From assembly GCA_910586585.1 (NCBI GenBank), contig CAJUKA010000001.1, positions 62,001 to 126,000 on the forward strand: a stretch of 64,000 bases of DNA, in the 5' to 3' direction. A program made the position numbers and the translations under genes. Positions 51,301 through 61,400 of this stretch are shown one piece after another. The notes beneath the pieces were generated by a model. It saw only the letters and a list, made by a program, of their open reading frames with translations. It did not search any database and was not told the origin of the DNA. The DNA comes from an uncultured Lachnospiraceae bacterium (GTDB taxonomy: Bacteria > Bacillota > Clostridia > Lachnospirales > Lachnospiraceae). How positions within the stretch are numbered: the first letter of the stretch is position 1; the number at the start of each line of letters is the position of its first letter.

Positions 51301-54300
51301 ATAGGCCGTTGACCGAAGCAGATTATGTACCATTGCAGTGGTCTGCTGATCTGGAAGCAATCGCAAGACTTCGCGCAGCAGAGGCAACTGTGCAGCAAGC
51401 TCATACCAGACCAAATGGACAGAGTTGTTTTTCTGTGAGAACATCCAACGGTGAACAATCTTATGCAGAAAATCTGGCATGGAATAATTCTGGGCTAATG
51501 GCAGGGATTGAACAGTGGTATGGAGAAAAAAAGGATTGGGTAAATAAAAATAAAACAAAAGAAACAGGGCATTATGAGAGTTTGATTAGCACGAGATATC
51601 AATATGTGGCACTTGGGGCATTTCGCCTTTCAAGCGGCGGATGGTATGCGGTTGCGCAGGAATTTAGCGATAAATCTTTTATGAATACATATAAGGATGA
51701 TACATCTGGAAAATGTATGCAATACATAGAAGTGATGGGAAGTGCAATAACTTCACTCAATTTTGAGAATACAACACCGACCGATATTGAAAATGGAAGC
51801 ACTTTTGAGCTGGCATTGAATGCAACCGTGGCTTATAAAGATATCTATGGAAAGAACAAAACTTATAAAGGACCTATAAAACGAGGCGTCCAATGGGAAT
51901 CTTCTGATGAGAATACTGCGTTGGTGGATGAACAGGGCGTTTTGACAGCAAAGAAGGCAGGAACGGTTGTTATTAGAGCAGCGATTAAAAATATGTCAGC
52001 GCAGACAACAATTAAGGTATATGAACAGGGAGAAGGAAAACTAGAGATACAGATACCCACCAAAACGACTTATTTGACAGGAGAAAAAATAGACCTAAAA
52101 GGCGGCAAAGTAAAAAATAGCTCAACTGGAAAAACGGTTGATATGAAGGCAGCCATGATCAGTGGATTTCAGTCTGACAATCCAGGAATATCAACGGTAT
52201 GGGTGACAAATGGCGGGTTTACGGCATCCTTTGACGTATTGATTGTCAAACTGCCAGATTTGACTGTTCAATACGGACAGACACTATCTCAGATAACACT
52301 TCCACAAAATCCTTATGGGACATGGCAATGGGAAGATGCTTCGCTCAGAGCAGATAAAGTAGGGATACAGACTTATAAAATAAACTTTATTCCAACAAAT
52401 TCGAATGCTTTTCAGCAGCTTGCAAGTCTGGATATCAAAGTGAATGTCTGCCGTTCGATAGAACAAAATGTAAGAGTTGTTTTAAAGAAAGAAAATTGTA
52501 TTTATAATGGCACTTATCAGCAGCCGGAAGTGGTGGTTTCGTTTACAGATGTGGTGCTGGAGCCAGGTAAGGACTACCAATTATCATATCAAGATAATAA
52601 AAATGTTGGGAATGCACAAGTTATTGTGACGGGCAAAGGCGATTATCAAGGCAGCGTCACAAAAACATTTGTAATCCAGCCGGCAAAGCTGACAATCAAG
52701 GCAAAAGATCAAACGATTTTAGAGTCAGATTCTCATCCAACAAAATATATATATGAAGTTACAGGGCTGACAGAAGGAGAAAAATTAGCAAAAGAGCCGG
52801 AATTTACGTGCAATATTGAAATGATAAGAACTGCAACTGGTGTAAAAATGAAGCCAGGTGTCTATGATATTAATCCCAATAATGCACAGTGCGGGGCAAA
52901 CTATGACAAAAATATAATATATCAAAAAGGGCGCTTGATTGTAGCAGCAGAAAAAGTGGCGTATACCATTGATTTTGATATGCAGAATCATGGAACAGCT
53001 CCTGACAAGCAGGTAATTAAGGCAGGGGATACGATTGCACCGTTTGCGGAACCCAAGGCCACAGGATACGTATTTGGGGGATGGTATAAGGAACCTGAAT
53101 GTAAGACAGCATGGAATTTTGATACAGATATTGTGCAGTCGGATATTGTTTTGTATGCGAAGTGGATGATACAAGACGAAAAAGGCTTCTGCGTACAGGA
53201 GATAGGAGATGTTTATTATACTGGAAAAGCATGTAAGCCCATTGTCAGTGTTTATGATGGAGATACACTGCTCAAGGTCAATAAAGACTATAAGATTTCT
53301 TACTCTGCAAACAATAAGGAAGTTAATCTTACGAAAAAAACAGGGAATGGAATAGGAACAGATTTTAATGAAAATATTCCATATGTCATAATAACGGGAA
53401 AGGGCAATTATGCAGACAATACGTTGTATGTCAATTTTAATATTTTGCCAGCTGTAATTGATGATGGCGCAGGGAATCCTGCAGCAGGTGTGACGCTCAA
53501 ATATACAGAACAGATTGTTGCAAATAAGAAAAACGCTGTGAAAGCATTTAGCTCTATCAAAAGTAAAAGGGCAATGAGGCTCGATATGGACTATAATCTT
53601 TCCCTCATTCCAGTGGATGCTTTGGATAGTCAAGGAAATAAACTTTCTAAGGACATGGATTCAGAAGACTTGAAAAACGCTCGTATTCCAGCAGGATGTA
53701 CAGGAACTTTTGAGCTAATGATTACCGGAATTAATAATTATTCAGGAACGATTAAAAAGAAGATTTATGTAGAGGATAAATCCAAGCTGATGAAAAATGC
53801 AAAAATAACGCTTGGAAAAAGTCTCAAAAATGTGGAGTTTTCAGAGATGGCAGTTTCGCTAACTCCAGGTTATTATGATGTAAAGACAAAAAGTTATTAT
53901 CTTGTGAGAAATGGTCTTGTTACGATGGAAAAAGCGGCGGCACAAGATGTATTTACTGTTTCTTTTGGAAAAGAGTATTTGATATATCGAAAGGATTTTG
54001 AAATATCTTATGAGAATAATGTTGGAGCAGGAAAAGCCACAATGACTATCTCAGGGATTGGTTCTTATGTAGGAAGCAAATCGGTAACTTTCCAAATTGC
54101 TGGATTGAAGCTCAAAGCCAGTTCTGTTGATGTGAAGCCGCAGGATAAAGTATATACAGGCAAAGCAGTGACGCAGAATGATGTTATGCTTACTTATAAA
54201 AAGTCAAATGGTGAGAAACAGGCAATGGTATATGGAGCAGATTATACGATTAGCTACAAGAAAAACATAAGCAAAGGCACAGCCACAATGACCTTTACAG

Positions 54301-55253
54301 CCGCAAAAGGGTCTGCGTACAGTGGTTCCTTTAACAAAACATTTAAGATTGCGGCGGCTGATATCAATCAAGTGAAAGTGCCGGAATCTATGAAAGCAAT
54401 AACTGTTAATTATAGTAAAGCAGGAATTGATTTGTCCAGGCAGGTGATATTGGAGAATGCGGAAGGAATTCAACTTCAAAATGGCAAGGATTATACCATC
54501 AGCTATGCAAACCATAAGGCGCCAGCAAGTACTGCGGATGCAGAAAAGCCGACAATGTTCATCAAAGGAAAAGGTAATTATACAGGAACACTTGCACCGA
54601 TTACCTTTACAATAACACAAGGTATTTTGGATCAGGCTGATATTGTAAAGACGATTACCCCAGTTGTTTACAATGAAAATAAGGGACCAGAATACGAATA
54701 TCGTCCTTCTGTCAAATTAAAAGAGGGAAACCAGGCACTGCGCATGAAGTCAGATTATAAAGTGGAGTATGTGAAGAATACCCAGGCAGATTATGAAGCG
54801 TATTTACAAAAATATAAGGCTGGAACTGTGACAGAGGCAGATCAGCCAGCAGTTGTGATAACACCAGGGGAGAACGGCTGTTACAGATTAGCAAATTCTG
54901 AACAGGGAGTTCGGATTGCACTTCCAATTTACAAAAATAAACTGACAAAAAGCAGTCTGCATGTAGTAGTAGATAATGCGATCTATACAGGATCGCAGGT
55001 TAAGCCCAATGTGTATGTATACTATGGCGAAAATACGGAGATTGTCAATCAGGCAAAAGGTTTGACAAATGAAAGTGATATTTTGGCATTGGGCCTTGTG
55101 AAATTAGAGTCAGGCAAAGACTATACGTTCTCATATGGCGCCAATATCACAGCAGGGACAAATAAGGGAATTGTGAAAATCAGTGGTACTAGCCCCAATT
55201 ATGGCGGAGATGTTACCATAAAGTTCACCATTCAGAAAAAAGTATTGTTCTAA
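48321..55253 (+). CDS. Giant secreted protein: transglutaminase-like, two thioredoxin-like, CAP and Ig-like repeats
   Basis: 2310 residues. Signal peptide to about 30 (PIRAAEE), then a Ser/Thr/Glu-rich stretch to about 185. Transglutaminase-like core about 348-440 with Cys387 (TAVCQGYA), His417 (GPHAW) and Asp432 (NVDCTW). Thioredoxin-like fold 1 about 505-631 (FFRTNCPNS; cis-Pro in GLPVLCYID), then an InlB repeat (AGWYLDAAF). Thioredoxin-like 2 about 735-857 (FFSANCGNS; DMPIICYID), then another InlB repeat. CAP/SCP domain about 968-1115 (QQAHTRPNG, YAENLAW, GHYESLI). A Big_2 domain follows (VQWESSDENTALVDEQGV), then Ig-like repeats with YTGK and GKDYTISY motifs to the end. There is no LPXTG, SLH or membrane anchor. 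Start ATG 48321 follows GGAGG. Function is unknown; matrix or wall-associated crosslinking is a guess. Confidence 0.78.
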   Translation: MMKKNWSKRLICFLLSGILLASNVELPIRAAEEDSARQETNVEQANEKETKEETSLQKENSSEYVSAEEPISTEEQTQEEEIETPAVVETVEEETSLVTSEEETSASVETAEEGISSSTEIQSEEMPSAEETDSTEEPSAEETASTEELSAEETVSMEELSSDLGTEEMTTEEIATEEIIKEASGAETIPMYYEFVVNPLYEDILDSEALKKQAESEQRNINSDTDAKSTAVTFQDAEAAADYVRSQMVVRAETIAFEVPNSLISSNEAFSAFVKNVVNRAITHTEDCSGQEGDALAWGYQSYRVSSSSGSSGVVITYTFTYYTTTANEQELTTKVNSTMRLLDLETKSEYQKIRLIHDYICDNVDYDYTYKKYSAYEAMCTGTAVCQGYAILFYRLCKEAGLSVRVITGVGNGGPHAWNIVKIGDKYYNVDCTWDGQDKETRHTYFLLNEKDFSNHTRENEYATQAFYAQYPMAESSYIDTSKFEAPLDKENPAASFTTLEEQKVTSAADGKPKLIMFFRTNCPNSQRTIKNIADYKLSNVDVYAVEIDKKSKSEVIQFKNDYGSDNITFCYDTTGSNNNSLWSYVRLGGLGNTVGLPVLCYIDRNNRLQHITQGISNASAIEANLLYYCDAPLAEEYTISYVLYGGTNNKNNPSVYRSTSSTIILQDPTKAGCTFAGWYLDAAFTRKITQIDHGNAGNITLYAKWEYIEASDKLNIGNPECDFITIDEEYVSSLAEGRPKLLVFFSANCGNSINTIQGISRYGFQDVDIYALDVINSPKDKVVSFKKNYGSDNIVFCYDTLMGNIHGMNQYVDLAALDGLDMPIICYIDTNNKFQYITQGYSSADAINTNLHLYCYDAESAREFPITYVLYGGTNNNNNPISYKAISSDIILQEPVREGYIFKGWYRDTAFTQKITKIERGSSGTVVLYAKWEPKNQVTLPVPTIDLTPTAGNVLMGFSGTYYTESSDKILNRLNEIRLEACREGVIDPATNRPLTEADYVPLQWSADLEAIARLRAAEATVQQAHTRPNGQSCFSVRTSNGEQSYAENLAWNNSGLMAGIEQWYGEKKDWVNKNKTKETGHYESLISTRYQYVALGAFRLSSGGWYAVAQEFSDKSFMNTYKDDTSGKCMQYIEVMGSAITSLNFENTTPTDIENGSTFELALNATVAYKDIYGKNKTYKGPIKRGVQWESSDENTALVDEQGVLTAKKAGTVVIRAAIKNMSAQTTIKVYEQGEGKLEIQIPTKTTYLTGEKIDLKGGKVKNSSTGKTVDMKAAMISGFQSDNPGISTVWVTNGGFTASFDVLIVKLPDLTVQYGQTLSQITLPQNPYGTWQWEDASLRADKVGIQTYKINFIPTNSNAFQQLASLDIKVNVCRSIEQNVRVVLKKENCIYNGTYQQPEVVVSFTDVVLEPGKDYQLSYQDNKNVGNAQVIVTGKGDYQGSVTKTFVIQPAKLTIKAKDQTILESDSHPTKYIYEVTGLTEGEKLAKEPEFTCNIEMIRTATGVKMKPGVYDINPNNAQCGANYDKNIIYQKGRLIVAAEKVAYTIDFDMQNHGTAPDKQVIKAGDTIAPFAEPKATGYVFGGWYKEPECKTAWNFDTDIVQSDIVLYAKWMIQDEKGFCVQEIGDVYYTGKACKPIVSVYDGDTLLKVNKDYKISYSANNKEVNLTKKTGNGIGTDFNENIPYVIITGKGNYADNTLYVNFNILPAVIDDGAGNPAAGVTLKYTEQIVANKKNAVKAFSSIKSKRAMRLDMDYNLSLIPVDALDSQGNKLSKDMDSEDLKNARIPAGCTGTFELMITGINNYSGTIKKKIYVEDKSKLMKNAKITLGKSLKNVEFSEMAVSLTPGYYDVKTKSYYLVRNGLVTMEKAAAQDVFTVSFGKEYLIYRKDFEISYENNVGAGKATMTISGIGSYVGSKSVTFQIAGLKLKASSVDVKPQDKVYTGKAVTQNDVMLTYKKSNGEKQAMVYGADYTISYKKNISKGTATMTFTAAKGSAYSGSFNKTFKIAAADINQVKVPESMKAITVNYSKAGIDLSRQVILENAEGIQLQNGKDYTISYANHKAPASTADAEKPTMFIKGKGNYTGTLAPITFTITQGILDQADIVKTITPVVYNENKGPEYEYRPSVKLKEGNQALRMKSDYKVEYVKNTQADYEAYLQKYKAGTVTEADQPAVVITPGENGCYRLANSEQGVRIALPIYKNKLTKSSLHVVVDNAIYTGSQVKPNVYVYYGENTEIVNQAKGLTNESDILALGLVKLESGKDYTFSYGANITAGTNKGIVKISGTSPNYGGDVTIKFTIQKKVLF

Positions 55254-55309
55254 GAAATTGAGCGTTTGTCTGCAATAATTTACAGTGTCATAATTTCTTC
55301 TTATGTAAA

Positions 55310-55352
55310 AAAGCGTCGGAAATGTGTAAAAAATGCATGTTTTCGGCGCTTT
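55310..55352 (+). terminator. Probable terminator after the 2310-residue protein gene
   Basis: AAAGCGTCGGAAA (55310-55322) pairs with TTTTCGGCGCTTT (55340-55352), a 13-bp stem with two G-U pairs and a 17-base loop, flanked by an A-run and followed by GTTTCTGT. It sits 57 bases after the stop codon at 55253. Confidence 0.6.
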
Positions 55353-55397
55353 GTTTCTGTAAATTTTAGATTTTAGAGCTGGAAAAATAAGGAGAAA

Positions 55398-55406
55398 TGG
55401 TATAGA
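55398..55406 (+). promoter_or_regulatory. Putative extended -10 of the 2136-residue protein gene
   Basis: TGGTATAGA is an extended -10 with no good -35. It is about 70 bases before the ATG at 55476 and downstream of the probable terminator at 55310-55352, so a new start here is expected. The remaining leader is AT-rich, ending in AGAGGAGG. Confidence 0.4.
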
Positions 55407-55475
55407 ATGTAAAAAGAATTAATATTTTATAAAAGTTTAGATAGGACGGTTATGTATTTTTAGAGGAGGTATAAG

Positions 55476-58400
55476 ATGCAACACAGAAGATCAAAACGAT
55501 TAAAACGAGTTGCTGCGGCAATCCTTTCGGCAGTTTTGATTGTGACAGAGTTACCGCAGGCAGATCTTGTTTTTGCAGCACAGGAAGAATTGAGTCAGAC
55601 AGAGATTTTTACAGAAGAGCATATAGAAGCGGAAAGTCAGGAAGTTTCTTCGCCAGAGCAGCCAAGCAGTGAGGCGGAGACACCAGAGACAGAAACCCAA
55701 GTTCCGGAACAGACGACGGAAACCGAAACAAAAGAATCGGAAGCAGCGTCTGAGTCTGAATCGGAGACAAAAACGACAGAGACGGATACCAGTACCTCAG
55801 AGGTTGAGACAGAAACGGAAACGGAATCACAATCAGAAACCGAATCAGTATCTTCGTCGACAGAATCCGAACCGGCCGAGTCCGAAACGGAATCACAAGA
55901 GATAGAGACAACGCAAACAATAGAAACCGAAACAACGGAAATCGAAACGATAGAAACCGAAACGACCAAAGAAGAAACGACCGAAATGGAGACAATGGAA
56001 ATCGAAACGACAGAGGAAGAAACAGAGACAGAAATTCCTGTTCCGGTGGTAGATACAGGGGTGTATGAATATAAAGATTTAGCGTTTTCATTAAAAAAGA
56101 GCAACCGTATTTCGATTCAGGGTATGGAATCGTTACCACTTGAAGAAACGAACGGGAAATACATCCTCAACAATAAAGATGAATTTCTTGCGTTTATTAA
56201 TTCGTCAAGCAGTTACAGTGGAAAGACGGTAGAACTTAACTGTAATATTGATATGAAGAATGAGGTTATTGGAACCAGCAATACTTTTCAGGGGACTTTT
56301 GATGGCAAAGGCCATTCTATCATTAATTTTCGGACAAGTAATGGTCTGTTTCAGGAGATAGGGACAGGTGGAAAAGTAACAAACCTGCATATCAGCGGCG
56401 CTTCATTTGATGGGGAATCCAGTGCAGGTATCGTAGCAGGCATTAATAGCGGAGAGATAGAGAATGTGCTTGTTACAGGGAATCTGACAGTGACAAAGGA
56501 TATGAATTATACAGGAGGTATCGCAGGCAATAATAAGGGAATTATAAACAACTGTGTATTTTCAGGGAATATTACAGCCGATGCGGACAGCGCAGGAGCA
56601 GGCAAATATATTGGCGGAATTGCGGGAAAAAGTGAGAAAACGATAAAAAACTGTTATACAGCAGGCACAATCACTGGAAAAGCTGCAATCGTTGCGGGAA
56701 TAGCAGGAGAAAATAATGGTGATGTGACAAATTGTTATAATTATATGGATATATCAGGCGCTGATTCTATAGCTGGTATTGCATCAAGAAATGTAGGTAC
56801 GATAGAAGGGTGCAGAAATTATGGTTCGGTTAATCAGAACAATTTAGAGGGGGATAATGGACAGGCAGGCGGCATTGCAGCCGGTAATGACAAGACAATC
56901 ACAAACTGCTATAATTATGGCGCGGTGACAGGTACTGGAAATAATATTGGCGGAATTGCGGGCTATACGGCAAATGGTATCGCAGAATGCGGAAACTATG
57001 GCGCAGTCCAGGGAAAATCAAATGTAGCAGGGATTGCGGGGCTATATCGCGGCACTTCTATAAACGAGATTAGCAAATGCTTTAATATGGGTGTTGTTGA
57101 GGGAAGCGGTCAAGGAATTGGCGGCATCTTGGGAAGTGCAGACGAAAATCCGCATGTTAAACTGGTAAACTGCTACAACACGGGAAATATCAGTGCATCA
57201 GGCGATAATATTGGCGGAATTGCAGGAATCCTTATGAAGGGTTCTATAGAAAACTGCTATAATGCAGGAAAATTAACCGTCAGTGCTGATTCCATAGCAG
57301 GCGCAGTTGCCGGATTCTTAGGAGAAACAGTTACATGTGAAAAGAGTTATTTTGAGGCAGTTACGCTTAGCATGTACAATAAAAAGAATGAAAAAGTTCC
57401 AGGAGAAGAGTATAGAAAATCAGAGACGGTGCTAAAAGATGGTTCTGTAGTTGTTTTACTTGGGGATGCGTTTTCTAGAGACAACAGTAATTTGAATAAT
57501 GGCTATCCTGTTTTAAGCAGTCAGCAGGATAAAGATTATAAATACCTGGTTGTCTATGAACTGAACGGAGGAAAATTAGACAAATACTTTGATATTGTAC
57601 AAAAAAATGCTACGATATCGGCGCCAGCAGCGCCCGAAAAAGCACATGCGAAATATTTAGGCTGGTTTAGCGACAAGGCATTAAACACAGCATTCTCTAG
57701 TGGGCAGATTAGTAAAGCAACCATACTCTACGCAGGCTGGGAGAATGCTGTGACAGTTGAAAAAATAGAGCTGATCAATACAAAAACAAAACTTGTCAAA
57801 GGCAGCACCTATGAGATTGCAGTAAAATATACACCAGAAAATGCAACAAATAAAGAATTGATATGGGAATCAGGCGATCCAAGTGTGGCAACTGTTGATA
57901 ACAAAGGAAAGGTGACAGCAATATCCGCAGGAAACACACAAATCACAGCACGGCTTGCCGATAATTCGCTCTCAACAGTATTGACATTTTCGGTTGAAGT
58001 AAGCGTTGATGATAACATTGTATGGATTCGGGACGCAAATGAAGGAGAAGATAACGGCAAGGATATTGAGAACCTGGATGTAGCAGTGAATGAGGAGTAT
58101 ACGGTTGAGGCAGTGATTAGCGGAGTGGTGCCAAGTAATGCCCAAATACATTGGGAGAGCACTCGTCCAGAGATTGCTAAAATTGAGCAGATATCGGGTC
58201 TTGCGACAGGCAGCAAAGCCAAAATTACAGGAGTAAAAACAGGAGATGCCATAATAACAGCAACATTTAGGGCAAGTACAACATCAGAGCCTGTTGCTGC
58301 TATTCTTAATGTAAGAGTACGACCATTGGCTACAGAGGTCTCTATTATGCTTGGAGACAGGGATGCTACCAAGCAGACAATAATTTATGATTATGGAATT

Positions 58401-61400
58401 TCCAAGTTTGTGGCATTAGGGACTGGAAAAGGAAACCGATTGGAAACACCAGTTGCTAACCTGAGTGCAGAAGTGCGTCCTTCTGATGCAGGGCAGAAGG
58501 TAGAGTGGGTGTCCGAAAATCCGGATATCTTGGAATTTACAGATAAGTACAGCGGTAAGTTTGAGATAAAAAGCAATGGTAAAGCAACAATCACAGCAAA
58601 TACCATTGATTCAAGCAAAAAATCAGCGACTGTGACGGTTGATGTCAAGAAAGTAGTACAGACGTTATCGTTTGAGCCAAAGGAATTTTCGAAGAATACG
58701 CCTGTGGTGATTGACTCAAAGGGACGGATAGTGCTTACCAGCGGTCAGAGCGTCAAACTGATACCGATTTTTACGCCAGTGGATGCTACTGATACAAGTA
58801 CCAAATGGGATAGTATCAGTGGAGATACAGAAGCGATAAAGATTGTTAAGGATAAAGATGGAAACCAGGTTGCAACTGCACAGACAGTAACAAAAGAGAT
58901 AGAAGTGATTGCAACCGCACGTTCTATGGATTTAGGAATCAATGGGGATGGTGCAACCTGTAAGGTAAAGTTTGTGATAAAGCCTAAGGTGACCGAAATC
59001 AATATTTACCGGGAAGAGGATATGAGAACACCCATTACAGATAAAAATATTGGTGTGAACCCGGAAGTGGATGATAAAACAATTACGCTGCGTGTAAAAA
59101 ATAAGCCAGATAATTCCTCGCAGGTTGTCACCTGGAAATCTTCTAATGAAAGCATTGCAACCATCAAGGATAATAAGGATGGAAGCTGCATTGTAACAGT
59201 AAAGGAACGTATAGGTAAATCTACTATCACAGCAACAGCGACAGACGGAAGCGGAATCACAGCCAAAACAACAGTCAATGTTACAATTACGGCTGCGGGC
59301 ATTATTATCAAGGGAAGCCATAGTGTCAGAAAAGGAAGGTCTATACAGCTTACCGCGCAGGTAGAGCCAGCGTCTGCACCCAATAAAGAAGTAACATGGC
59401 AGTCGCTTAATCCGCAGAAGGCTATAGTGAATGAAAATGGCAAGGTTACTGGAATCAGTGCTGGGCCTGCACAGATTATCGCAACTGCCGCCGATGGAAG
59501 TAAGGTAAAGGCAACCCATACGGTTATTGTTACCGATGCTATAAAACATTTTAAGATTGTTCCATATGATGAGAAGGCACAATATGATAAACTGAAACCG
59601 GAAGAGGTGCCTGCCTTAAATGGAAAGACCATAGGGCTGGATCCGGATGATCCAGACCCAATAAAGAGTACATATAAGCTTGATATGTATGTTAATCCAC
59701 TAGAGGCATGTCAGACTGTTACCTGGAAGTCAAGCAATGAGAAAGTAGCGACCGTTTCAGAAGATGGAACGATCACAGCAGTAGGACTTGGCAGGGCGAC
59801 CGTCAGCGCAACCTCTACGGATGGAAGCGGCAAAAAAGCGAGCGTGACAGTGAATGTCAATGCACTTTCAAAAAGCGTGACAGTTACAGGAAGCCACTAT
59901 GTCGGTGCAGGAAAATCGATTCAGTTAAAGGCAGAAGTGGGGAACAAGGACGCCGCCAACAAAAATGTAGTGTGGTCAAGCTCCAACAAAGGGGTATTGA
60001 CGGTAGATAATACAGGTAAAGTTTCGCCTGTATTAGGCAAGACATTAGGAAATTCGGTGATTCGGGCGGAGGCGGCTGATGGAAGCGGCAAGTATGCAGA
60101 ACATAAAGTCTATATTATGGGCGCTGCGGACGACGTGGAGATTGAAGATTTTAATACAGGCTATCCAATAAAATTAGACGAAAAGAATAAAAAATATATT
60201 GACTTGGATATGAAGGATAAAGAAACCTTGGAGATCCAGCTTTCAGCAGTTCCTTCAGGCGGGACAAGCTATCCTGATGAACAAAAGGATGTGATATGGA
60301 GTTCTTCCAATAAAAATGTAGCGACGGTGACCAGCGAAGTGATCAATGGTAAAAGTGTGGCAACCGTTACGCTTACTTCTGTAGAAGGCAGCGCAGTGAT
60401 AACTGCCAAGACAGCAGATGGCTACAACAAAAAGGATACCTGTACAATTAATGTCGAGAATTCCAATCCGGTTGTCAGAATCACAGGCCCCAAACAGGTA
60501 GGGATAAAGAAAAAAATACAGCTTTCTGCAGGAAAGACTGCGATTTCCTCATGGACTTCTTCTGACACATCAGTAGCTACAATCAATGCAAAGGGGCAGG
60601 TCACGGCAAAGAATTATGGAGAAGTTACCTTTACAGCGGAGGCCAAAGTGGGAACTAACAGCGATACCTATACAGTAAACGTAATGGAACCAGTGCAAAA
60701 AGTAGAAATTCAGGTGCCTGATGGAACTGACGGCAAAAAAGACGTCACAGGAAAAAAGCTTGGCATGGATATTCTAAAGGGTTATGAAGGCAATTCAATC
60801 CTGCAGCTTTCTGCGCTTGTTTATGGGGATGACGATAAAAATGTTACCTGGAAATCCAATAAGACTTCTGTTGCCAAAGTGGATGAAAATGGAACTGTGG
60901 AGGCATTAAAGGCGGGCACTGCCAAGATAACGGCAACCGCGATCGATGGAAGCGGCAAAAAAGCGACGGTGACAATTGTTGTGGCGAAACAGGTGACAGG
61001 GATTGAGGCGGTCAATGGAGTTTTGTCAGAGGACGGCAAAGCCTATGAGGTACGGGTTGCCTATAAAAAATCAGTGCAGCTCAAGGTTAATTACCTGCCG
61101 CTTGCAGCAACAACCAAAAAAGTGACCTGGAAAGTAAGGGATGAGGACAAATCTTTTATCTCTGTGAGCAGTACCGGAAAAGTTACGGCAAAACAGTATC
61201 TTGGAAATTATGCAGTAGTCTATGCCACAGCCGCTGACAATGGCGGCATAACCTGCGAATTCCGTATTTTTGTCACAGAACCGACATATAAGGTTGAGGT
61301 TACAAAGGAGAAGGAAGACAAGACTTTAGAGGCATTTGCAGCCAAATCGACGCTGGGCATTGACATTGATATTAACAATAAGTTGGAACTGGGCGCAAGG

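Noticed and set aside
52785..53633. Minus-strand open frame of 282 codons
   Set aside because: Lies wholly inside the 2310-residue protein gene; Cys/Ile-rich, with no recognisable domain or ribosome site.
55637..56104. Minus-strand open frame of 155 codons rich in Ser and Val
   Set aside because: It is the complement of the Thr/Glu/Ser-rich coding stretch of the 2136-residue protein; the low-complexity codons keep the other strand free of stops.
56127..56154. LPLEETNG in the 2136-residue protein as a sortase signal
   Set aside because: It does not fit LPXTG, lies near residue 220 rather than the C-terminus, and has no following helix and basic tail.
58932..59632. Two overlapping minus-strand frames of over 200 codons
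   Set aside because: Opposite the Big_2 repeats of the 2136-residue protein, which has clear domain structure; the antisense products have none.
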